Of a stretch of 64,000 bases of DNA, positions 14,201 through 22,087 are shown piece by piece; position 1 is the first letter of the stretch; every line of letters starts with the position of its first letter. The notes below the pieces were generated by a model that was given only the letters and a program-made list of their open reading frames with translations, did no database searches and was not told where the DNA came from. This DNA is from Cheilinus undulatus (lineage: Eukaryota > Chordata > Actinopteri > Labriformes > Labridae), in the NCBI RefSeq assembly GCF_018320785.1, contig NC_054876.1, positions 18,684,212 through 18,748,211 on the forward strand, read 5' to 3'. The position numbers were made by a program, and so were the translations under genes.

Positions 14201-17200
14201 GCTTATAAAGGGCAGATGCAAATAGAGATTAAGAAGAGAATATGACATTTTTCTGAAGATGTTAAGGGTAACTTCAGCAAAAAGTTGCAGCTAAAATACA
14301 TCTTTCCTGGATTTTTAAAGAATGCCTTAAGAACAACTATATAATATTTCAGACCTTAATATTAGAATATATTTCATTTACTAACTTAAATACTGTGCTA
14401 AAGGGCAGTCATTATGCACACACAGTGGCATTTAATTCAGGATTGGTAATATAACACAGTATGTCAAATTTAAATATAATAACCCTACTGAAGCTGAATT
14501 ATTCAACATCACCTCTAAATACCAACACACCACTTTTTAACTGAAAAAGTGTCCTTTGAGTTAAGTGACTCTTTAATGAGTCTGTCTAACAGACAAGTAT
14601 GTTGACCAGTGGTTCAAATCCTTTTTAGAGTCTCTCCTACTTAAATCTTTCAGAAAAAAAAATTTGAGTCACCACAGGACCCACATAAAAGGGACAAACG
14701 TGTCAAATGCCTTCAGATTTGTTCTTAACTCCCTGTAAACATTTTCATAAGCTATCCAGTACATGTTGATTCCCGATTTTATGTGCAAATCATATTTTGA
14801 GAACTTAAGGGCAGATGGAGCCTCACACTCCCACTAAGTTGGACTGGACTAAGGATATAGATGTAGGTTAAATATTAGTTGTTTGAAATTAGACCAATGT
14901 TCCAAAGAGTGTAAGGAGTTCATCCTAAAGCTTGCTGCTGTTTCTAATCTCTACACCTTGATGAAGGGTGCTTCGTTCAGCTGTGGGTGGTATTTCAAAC
15001 AGATTTCAGTCCATAACAGAGCAGGACTGAGAGGGCTTGAAGGAGGTCTGTAAAAAGGTTCTGTTTAGCTGAAAAATTTCAAGTTAAGGGGCCAGTATAT
15101 CCTACTGGCTTCGCTAAAAATCCCTTTGAGACCAGAACGAGAAGATGGAAATCCTTGTTTTAACTCCCTACATCAGCTAAGAAAAGAAAAAACAAACAGG
15201 TATCTTGCTAAAATACAGAAACATTGGTTAAATTTAATCCCAGGCAGGGATTTTTGAAGGCAAATGAAAAAGAAGCTTGCCTTTCTTTATTAGCCACTAA
15301 ACAAGTGTATAACTTACTAAAGCTAAAATGCGTCTCTGGAAAGGACAACATAAACTGATCTCACAAGAGGGGTGCACATAACAGGGTTAGGGTTAGGGGT
15401 ATTAAAAATTACCAAAAAATATTATCAAAAAAGAACCCTAAACAAAGCAGACAGACAGACAACTGATACTCACAACGGTGTGTGATGTTGGCGTTTTCCA
15501 GGAGAGCTACGTAGCCCGTAACATTACTGGGGATGCGGATGTCTCTGATCTCCTGCAGGGAACATCGGTTCCTCCCGACAGCAACAGAGACCAGCTGAGG
15601 CATGTAGCTGTGGTCATTAGAAGCCACAGCAATGGCAAGACGTCTCAGAACCACATCTGGTTTCATTTTCAATCTGGGGATAGAAAAGAGATGAGTCTCT
15701 GGCTCGAAGCAGATCATACAAGTTGGGACAAAAGTCCTCCTAGGATAACACAAGGAAAACTAGTCAGATTTTATAGAGGATAGGTCCTTGCCTTATCCAG
15801 TGTGAGCGTGCACTGCCGTCCGACTGCCAAAAAGACGAAGTTTCCCCATTAGTCATCTTGTTTATGTCGGCGACGTTGGATGAAGCTTCGATTGTGCTGT
15901 AGCACTGCGTGACCACCTTCACCTTGTCCACCTCTGGATCACGGTCCAGCTCTGCTCGGTACTGGATATCCATATCTGAAAGAAACAGACACAGATTAGG
16001 AGAGTCCCGGTGTGGCAGCGGGAGTTACACAATTTAAGATGCATGTTAAACTTAATCGTACTCCTGAAAATCACCTTGGAAGACTCAGAAACGTAAAGTT
16101 TAAAGGCTTATGAAGCAACTTTCAGAGCAGATTTTTAGGCCAAAACAAACGATCTCTGTGGGCCAATCAATCGGAATCAAAAAATATTTCTCTTAGAGTT
16201 TATTTGGATGTTCTCTGATTGTCTTTTAAGGCCAAAGTTTGGAAAGGTTAATCATTATCCTTCAGTCTTACTACTTTCATGCCTCCAAATGTGGTGTCCC
16301 TCAGTGGGCAGTGCTGTCTTGTTTCCCTGACACGGTAAGGGTATTAAGGTTGGAAGGGGAGGGTTTAACATGAAAAATTAAACATATATAAAACATGTTT
16401 GAGCCTCTGATTAACACATAAACAAGCTGAAGGTTGTGCAATCAAATCAGCATGAACAGGGAGCTGAAAACAACAAACCCAGAGAGAGTTTTATTTTTTT
16501 GGGAGTCATTACTCCACAATACATTTTGATAGGGTATACTAGATTTGTGCTTAAATGTAGAATATCCCATATTAAGCCTTCACACTGATTATTCAGGTTT
16601 TATCCAAAGTCTTCTATTCACCTTTTTCCTTCTGCAAGAGGAACTCTAAGTAGTCCTGGACCACGCTGGACCTCATGGTGCAGATACTGTTGTAGCCCTC
16701 TAGGATAGGGAAAGGTATGGCACTGCTGGGAATACGATTCCTGTGCAGGAACTTAAGGATCTTAGAGGCATGTGCCCCTAACCGGTCTTTGGTCTTGGAG
16801 AATATGTCAACAAAACCTATGCAAAAGAAAAACGAGAAAGAGAGGCCACATACACAAGGTTAGCTCTTCTGCATGCTGCTGATAACGACTATTCAAATGA
16901 CGCTGGCCTTGTGCATCCAGGTAACCAAATCAAATCTCATACCTGGAGTTAGGGAGCATGCCTGAAGCTGTCTTATCACATGACTTAGCTCTCCCTTTAG
17001 ATTAGCTCCGTTGGAGTTCTTCAGAGCAATCAGCATGCTCTCAACGTCCACCACACCATCCCCCTCTGCATCGAACTGTCCAAAGGCCTGAGACACAGAC
17101 AGAAACAGTTTATATCATGACACCTGAGATATGGACACAATTAAAAACAATCCTTTGTGTGGCAGACAAAATTCTCATTATTTATTTTCAAGACATACAT

Positions 17201-19929
17201 ATTTATGTCTGCTCAGTGAAACACCTTTTTATTTTACAAGAACAAAGGTAGGTATGAGCTTTAAATCATATGAAGGTGTGATTTTCACATGAACCAACGT
17301 GTTATTCAAAGTGTGGCTGTGACATTCCATGTCTACCTACACAAAGCCAATTGCAGACTAAAGTACACATTCATTGGTTTACCCATTCATCTGCAACCTT
17401 TGCTCAAACAACGGATGTCACACAACAGACAACAAAAGCAATATGTCATGCTTACAAGAGGCCAGAGCTAAAAACCCAGTGACAGCTAACCTGACAGGCA
17501 AAAGGGACAATATGACAGTGTTTTTACCCGTACACACCCTAAAGATTATGAAGTAGATTACAAGATATCAGGTTTTCATTATAGACTTCATGATGTAATC
17601 ATAGCTCTTAATCAGTAATCAGAAATGGGCATGGCTGTAAACACTTGGGATGGAACAGGAATAAACATGACACTCATAATAATGGCATGTGGCTGAGCGA
17701 TAGAGACCAAAGATTGTATCTTATAGCTGAATGGTGATTAATGATGCATATCTGGATTTACCAGATCAAATAACCAGAATTACAAACTTTGATATGATTC
17801 CACTAAAAATCAAACAATATTGAAACGTGTTTGATACCACAGCAACAAAAATAGAACTTAATATAGGGTAATTTTAAATCACCAAAAACTGAATAAAAGC
17901 ACAATCAACATTTCTGTATATTTAGGTTGTCATATTTTCCTATATTCTTAAATACTATGTGTTTCAAATGCTAATATCTCTGGGGATGCACGATATTGGA
18001 TATTTGCTGACATCCTACACACCAAAATTACTCAACCAGGGTGGCAACTTCGTGTGCCTTGTGGCATCATCAAGAGTGCATTCAAAATGCTTTAAATTCA
18101 GCCAAGAATTACCATGAATACACCAAACAATAGCTGTTCCAGCGGAATCATAAAAATTGTCTCATGTGCCCCTTTCCTGGAAATGAGTCAGTATACGGTC
18201 CAGCGAAAGAATAAGCTTATGTCTGGAAGTTCTGTGCAGGAATCATGCTTTTTTTGCTTCTTTTGTTCAGTTTGGCAGCTTTGCAATAATGTCAAAGTAG
18301 TTTTAAGGTATGCATGTCTTTGGTGAAAATATAGGTTTTTCATAGTTGGAAGAGAGTTCTTTGGATATAATTTCGATATCTAAATATAATTTGGACCTAA
18401 AACTTCAGTCCTTAAAACACACAATTTAAAGTTTAAAGATGAACAAATTTTAGTCCTAAAACTCACTTTTAAATGTTGAATAAAGAGGAAGACTTGAGCT
18501 GACATAAGCCTGTTTGTCCTGCCTAAAACTCAACTTACTTATCTATTCATATGGCCAATATTTACAGTTAATAAAGGCAGATTTTGATAGCAAAAACATT
18601 GGTTGCAAATATCAGCAGAAATGTTCATACTGTCAATACTGATAATATCGTGCATCTCTAAAAAATCTCCATTATTCTAAACACCAGTAGTATCAAAAAT
18701 ACAGAAACTTAATGAACTTTAGGCCTATTTTTTAGTAAAAGAAAGACAGCATAACTGCACAAATATCTGGCACGTATTAGGAATGGACTGATTATTAGCC
18801 TGGCTGATTATTGGGGCTGATATTTGGAATTTGGCTGATTATGGGTATCAGCATTTCACCTTACTGATAATCGATAAAGTTAATCAATAAAAAAAATGCT
18901 CTACTTTGGTTCCACTGCTAAATGTGTTTTCCCCTCTGGCTTTACTTTCACTCTCTACAGTCTCATTAAACGTCCTGTATACAACACAATCTGATTGACT
19001 AGTCATGTGAGTACTAGCCAATCAACACTCAAGCCTGGGTGCCACCAACACAATGAGCTTATGTCATCACTTCCTGTATTCCTGCTGTTACTGTGTTGCT
19101 CTGTCAATCATGCTAATAGTTAGGGCTGAGTTGTTATCCTTCATGTTTTGGCAATTATACTTTTGCCAAATAAGGTGCATTTTGTATGTCATAACAAATG
19201 CACATTGGTTCCAAATATCAGTTATCGGTCTCATGAACTACTAATATCCTACATAAGATAAAATATAATGAACATAATTCCTAATTTAGATTTCTAACAA
19301 CCATGTGATCAGTTAGCATCTTACTGTTCATTGGTCCTATTGTAAACAAACATTTTACTGATCATTAGGCCTGTAAACTATTTTTAATTCGATATTAACA
19401 TAATCTATATAGACATGAATGTTTTTGTTTTGATCTACAGGTTATTTCAAAGTATATCTGAAAAACTCTACATGTTGCCTAGCCCCGTAGAGACATTCCC
19501 CATGTTGGAGGCACGTTTCTGTCTGTATACCTCTTCACATTCATCTCTGGGGGCGTCTCTGCTCTCCAACATCTCACAAAACTGTTCCACATTGACAGAC
19601 TCCTCTCCTCGGTTTAACCGGTCCTCCAACCACCGCACCAGGACTCCTTCATTCCCTGCCAGGACAGACTCCTGAATGGCGACTCCTGAGTCACTAATAC
19701 GAGCCGCAGCTTCTCTTAGTTTCACTTGCTCCAGGAGGACCCCGGGGCTAGGTGGTCCGCCGGTGGGCACAGGCAGGTTATTCGATCCCCTTCCGCTCCT
19801 CCCAGAGCCGGAGCCTCCGCCGCCAGTGGCCGCAGAGGCCGGACTGTCTTCCGCGAAACCGGGACTCTCCGTTTCTACGTCTTCCTCGTCGCCGCTGCCG
19901 CCCCCGCAGCCACTCTCCGCGTTTCCCAT
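1988..19929 (-). CDS. zzef1: ZZEF1, zinc finger ZZ-type and EF-hand domain protein, N-terminal part (15 coding exons, partial)
   Basis: Coding exons in transcript order, read on the minus strand: 19531-19929, 16943-17087, 16622-16816, 15792-15975, 15474-15673, 11053-11263, 10830-10946, 5068-5246, 4713-4811, 4510-4601, 4271-4416, 3274-3379, 2874-3092, 2358-2449, 1988-2202. Splice phases agree at every junction and give an open frame of about 866 residues. The last exon ends in phase 1 at a GT donor and no following exon was found in 1-1987, so the gene continues to the left. The human protein is about 2,960 residues, so this is roughly its first 30 percent. Visible parts are an N-terminal MGNA (a myristoylation-type start, as in the human protein), an EF-hand loop at residues 139-150 and a DOC/APC10-like region at about 247-425. 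The ZZ fingers lie in the part not seen. The human protein is reported to bind histone H3 and SUMO through its ZZ fingers. The identity is secure; the function here is inferred from the family. Confidence 0.95.
3990..4075. repeat. MITE end fragment (AGTAACTAATTACATTTACTC type)
   Basis: Near 3990 the sequence reads GGAAAGTAACTAATTACATT. The same motif occurs inverted at 7530-7550 at the right end of a longer copy. It is a solo end of a short non-autonomous element in a ZZEF1 intron. Confidence 0.55.
6595..7553. mobile_element. Non-autonomous DNA element with AAGTAAAAGTA-rich ends
   Basis: The left part (about 6595-6720) and right part (about 7425-7553) are both rich in AAGTAAAAGTA and AGTACTT motifs. 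The right end closes with the inverse of the motif seen at 3990. No coding capacity is seen. The family is common in fish; the exact boundaries are uncertain. Confidence 0.45.
8975..10055 (+). mobile_element. Tc1-like transposon copy A, internally deleted
   Basis: Transposase remnants lie on the plus strand. The N-terminal helix-turn-helix region (9373-9612, with SRTDVRSIIKKFNERHTVQ and KTTITKALHRNGL) is followed by the first catalytic block WKHVLWSDETKLALW (near 9690-9750). The middle and last catalytic parts are missing. Sequence near 9790-9800 jumps directly to the tail that in copy B (52545-53905) lies about 350 bases further on. There are also frame breaks, so this copy is dead. The terminal regions match those of copy B. 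It sits in ZZEF1 intron 7, antisense to the gene. Confidence 0.8.
10830..11263 (-). CDS. zzef1: ZZEF1 coding exons 6-7
   Basis: Exon 6 (11053-11263) encodes YIQINIKRCLSDGCDTRIHG and the segment SDASAIWYLSLLTSLVTASM. Exon 7 (10830-10946) encodes KALQHMPPLSLTPSSTEFP and then the LEEVDGFLLRIA segment. The first part closes the DOC-like region. Both exons match the human order without insertions, and phases carry over (2 in, 2 out for exon 7). Confidence 0.9.
11727..11962 (+). mobile_element. LINE (non-LTR retrotransposon) 3' end fragment
   Basis: This plus-strand fragment is the 3' end of a LINE. It encodes remnants like the C-terminus of fish LINE ORF2 (DLLRLLPPQTDPR) and ends in the typical GGATGGATGGATG tail. 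The same family occurs in opposite orientation at 47340-47465 and 51641-52420. The 5' truncation is typical of LINE insertions. Confidence 0.75.
13297..13848. mobile_element. MITE with about 120-bp terminal inverted repeats
   Basis: The left end (from about 13297, GGATTAGGGCCAAGGGTGAA) is the near-perfect inverse of the right end (to about 13848, TTCACCTGTGGCCCAAATCC). Similarity extends about 120 bases inwards through AAGTCGAAAT and AATAAAGT motifs. It has no coding capacity, and the internal sequence is unrelated to that of the other MITEs here. Confidence 0.7.
15474..15975 (-). CDS. zzef1: ZZEF1 coding exons 4-5 (DOC/APC10-like domain)
   Basis: Exon 4 is 15792-15975 and exon 5 is 15474-15673. 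Together they encode the conserved block with NKMTNGETSSFWQSDGSARS followed by HWIRLKMKPDVVL and IPSNVTGYVALLENANI. This is typical of the DOC domain, a jelly-roll fold also found in APC10. The intron between them (15674-15791) has a GC donor, AAG|GCAAGG, instead of GT. The shift to GC is needed to keep the frame (Arg codon split AG|A). The acceptor is a normal CAG. Confidence 0.92.
16622..17087 (-). CDS. zzef1: ZZEF1 coding exons 2-3 (EF-hand)
   Basis: Exon 2 (16943-17087) opens with AFGQFDAEGDG. The EF-hand loop runs from residue 139 to 150 as DAEGDGVVDVES, with acidic residues at loop positions 1, 3, 5 and 9. Position 12 is Ser, where a canonical calcium-binding loop has Glu or Asp; the human loop also departs there (Asn). 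Calcium binding may therefore be weak. This is a family-level inference. Exon 3 (16622-16816) continues with FVDIFSKTKDRLGAHASKI and ends in phase 1. The intron between them is only 126 bases. Confidence 0.92.
17985..18657. mobile_element. MITE with GATGCACGATATT inverted ends
   Basis: GATGCACGATATT at 17985-17997 is the exact inverse of 18644-18656. No ORF is intact. A diverged fragment of the same family lies at about 31590-31790 in ANKFY1, sharing the CCTTAAAACACA and CCTAAAACTCAAC stretches. The size and ends suggest a hAT-type MITE (inferred). Confidence 0.7.
18770..19260. mobile_element. Probable MITE with GATATTTGGAA-type inverted ends
   Basis: The left end, with GGGCTGATATTTGGAATTTG, and the right end, with GGTTCCAAATATCAGTTATC, are imperfect inverses. 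The repeated CTGATTATT motif is typical of a widespread fish repeat. The boundaries are approximate. Confidence 0.45.
19531..19929 (-). CDS. zzef1: ZZEF1 coding exon 1 (start codon and low-complexity N-terminus)
   Basis: The ATG at 19927-19929 was chosen because it gives MGNAESG, matching the MGNA start of the human protein and a myristoylation consensus. An in-frame ATG 19 codons upstream (19984-19986) is also open but is probably 5'UTR. The exon encodes 133 residues. A Gly/Ser/Pro-rich stretch is followed by a conserved block including RWLEDRLNRGEESVNVEQF, the region before the EF-hand. It ends in phase 0 at an AG|GTATAC donor. The exon is much richer in G and C than the surrounding intron, as expected of a CpG-type first exon. 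Confidence 0.93.
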
Positions 19930-20130
19930 GTTTGTTTCACCGACCAACGGCTCCCCCGAAAATCTCTGCGGCCCACTGGGTGTCAATTTTGAGAACCGGT
20001 CTGTACACAGACCTCTCTCTAACCTACAGCTAAGGCTCTGCCGTTCACTACTACCGCATTGACGTACAGTACGTCAGCTTGGCCAAAAACGTCCTTTGCG
20101 TAATATTCTGCGCATGCGCTGTAGGGGGTT
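19930..20130. promoter_or_regulatory. ZZEF1 promoter and 5'UTR region: CRE half-site pair and NRF1-type site
   Basis: Upstream of the ZZEF1 start, TGACGTA (20060-20066) and TACGTCA (20070-20076) form an inverted pair of CRE-type half sites. TGCGCATGCGCT (20109-20120) matches the NRF1 consensus. Both are common in TATA-less CpG promoters. The transcription start itself cannot be seen. Confidence 0.6.
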
Positions 20131-21467
20131 CACGATGAGAATATCGGCTCTATTTGGCGAGTCGGATCATTTGGCTCAACCTAGCAACAGCCTGGTTTTT
20201 CAGTTCCCAACTCAACTCTTCACTTAGTTGCTTTATAATTTTTTTTAACTTAGTCAGTTTTTTCAGTGTTTTGAGCCTTTACTTATTTATTCTCATGATC
20301 ATTTTCATGATTGTATACCCAATCTTCACTTTTTTTAGAACAATGCAATGTTTGGTAATGTCTCTACCTACAGAATGCTTTTCACATTTTTACTAATTGG
20401 TTACCGTTTTTTTCTTTTATTCACAACGAGTAAAATAATAATAAAAAAGAAGTTTTTCTTCTGTACCATACTATTAAATTAAAATTATAAGTACTGATAT
20501 AGCAAGCAAAGTCATTGTTGTCTTCAAAAATAACATCTAATAGATGAATGATAAATTGACACATATCTTATCATAGCATATGTATGATGTGACAATACAA
20601 ATAAGTGTTGTGAAAAATATGAAGATTTTATGTATTTCTTGCTAAAAAAAAAAAAAAAAAAATACAAAGTCTGAAACAGTTTTACAAAACTTTAAACAAA
20701 TTTACAGCAATGAAAACATTTAAACATTTCAGGAAACAAATTTACATTTACAAAAATAACAAAACAAGTTTACAATGAACAAAAATACTTTTACAAAAGA
20801 TGAAACAAGTTTACATGTCACAAAACACTTCAACAAATATTTAAAATTTCCTATTAAAAAAATTACAAAAGACAACACAAATGTATGATGTACAAAACAC
20901 ATTTTCAAAAGATTTAACAAATTTACATTAGACAAAAAAACCTTTGTAATAAGAAAAATTACAATTAACAAAACACTTTTGCAAATGGCAAAACAAATTT
21001 AAATTTACATGCAAATTTCTTTTTTTTTTTGTGCTTTGTTACGTTTTTTTTATTTGTCAATTTGGTTTGATAAATGTTAATTTGTTTGTGAAATGTTACA
21101 TTTTTTAATCATTTTAATGTTCTTTCAAGATTTATAAAGTATTTTAGACGTAATTTCTTCTTAGGCCACTGTTATCTCTAGATTGCACAAACAAATGCAT
21201 TCGTAGGTTGGCCTTTTATTATAGTCCTCCCACCCACTGAAATAAGGGGGTAAAATCGAAGTCGCACTTATCAGCATGCACAAAATATCTCTCAATGAAG
21301 ATCCGTTTCCTGTCGTCAAATTAGGGAGTCGCTTCTAAAACCCCACTCGTTCGGAACTGATACAGCTCTACCACGGAAGCACCTGCATTGTTGTCATGGA
21401 TATATCGTTCACTCATATCGTTATGTGATGTTAGATTATTACGTGCCTCACCGTATGACTTAACATA
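20131..21467. other. Intergenic region between ZZEF1 and CYB5D2
   Basis: This lies between the divergent starts of ZZEF1 and CYB5D2. It contains a poly-A run (20644-20662), an ACAAA/TTTAC-rich degenerate repeat and its T-rich opposite arm (20670-21115), and presumably the CYB5D2 promoter just before 21468. No TATA box stands out. Confidence 0.6.
20670..21115. repeat. AT-rich degenerate repeat with a fold-back arm
   Basis: Units such as AAACAAATTTACA and ACAAAACACTTTTAC recur at irregular spacing from 20670 to 21010. From about 21020 the strand asymmetry flips to TTTGTCAATTTG and TTAATTTGTTTGTG, the inverse of the same units. It is non-coding. The open frame on the minus strand here (20729-20971) is an artefact of the A-rich repeat. 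Confidence 0.7.
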
Positions 21468-22087
21468 ATGCTGAGTTATGTGTTTGTCGCCTTTTTATCA
21501 GTAGCAGTAGTGTTTCTTCCCTGGGAATGGCTGTCTAAATTTTTACATGAGACAAACCAGGGCCCACCTGTGCGGCTCCTGAGCAGGCGTGAGTTATCCC
21601 TTTACGACGGGGAGGAAGGCAGCAAGGGCCTCTACCTGGCTATCCTGGGACAGGTTTTTGATGTGCACGAAGGACAGAAGCACTATGGACCAGGTGGTGC
21701 TTATCACTGCATGGCAGGTGATTCCCTTTCTCTTTTGATGTGTTTTGTGGATGTATTCCTCCTTAGTTGTCATTTTAAACCACTGTGAGATGTTTTGACT
21801 TTAACACTGATTGATGTTGAATTACACCCAAAAGCATTAACAAACCTATTAAAGGATCATGATTCAAGTCTAATAATGGCACATAAACAGCTTAAGTAGA
21901 TTAGTATCTTACTGCACTCTACTGTATGTTCTGTTTGGATTTTCAGGTAAAGATGCCTCACGGGCTTATATCACTGGAGACTTCACAGAAACTGGTCTGA
22001 CAGACGATGTATCCAGTCTGTCTCCACTGCAGGTGATGGCCCTTTATGACTGGCTGGCCTTCTATAAGCGGGAATATCAAACTGTAG
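21468..22087 (+). CDS. cyb5d2: CYB5D2 exons 1-2 (signal segment and heme-binding domain)
   Basis: Exon 1 ends at 21717 in phase 1 (Gly split G|GT) and exon 2 spans 21947-22087. The hydrophobic N-terminus LSYVFVAFLSVAVVFLPWEW precedes the b5-like fold. As in other MAPR proteins, Tyr residues replace the two axial His residues of classical cytochrome b5. Exon 2 ends in WLAFYKREYQTV. Confidence 0.93.

Larger units (their letters stand above)
11264..15473. other. ZZEF1 intron 5
   Basis: This 4.2-kb intron contains the LINE tail (11727-11962) and a MITE with long inverted ends (about 13297-13848). The rest shows no exon or RNA gene. A short TTAGGG-type run (15383-15398) lies 75 bases from exon 5. 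Confidence 0.6.
17088..19530. other. ZZEF1 intron 1 with two MITEs
   Basis: This 2.4-kb intron contains two non-autonomous elements, 17985-18657 and about 18770-19260. I see nothing else I can support. Confidence 0.6.

Noticed and set aside
14590-14640. GGTTCAAATCC resembling a tRNA B box
   Set aside because: No A box at the right distance and no cloverleaf; chance match or tiny SINE relic.
19676-20062. 128-residue plus-strand ORF over ZZEF1 exon 1
   Set aside because: It is the antisense shadow of the GC-rich first exon; it is Pro/Arg/Ser-rich with no recognisable domain.
20729-20971. 80-residue minus-strand ORF rich in Phe, Leu and Val
   Set aside because: A product of the ACAAA/TTTAC repeat, not a membrane protein.
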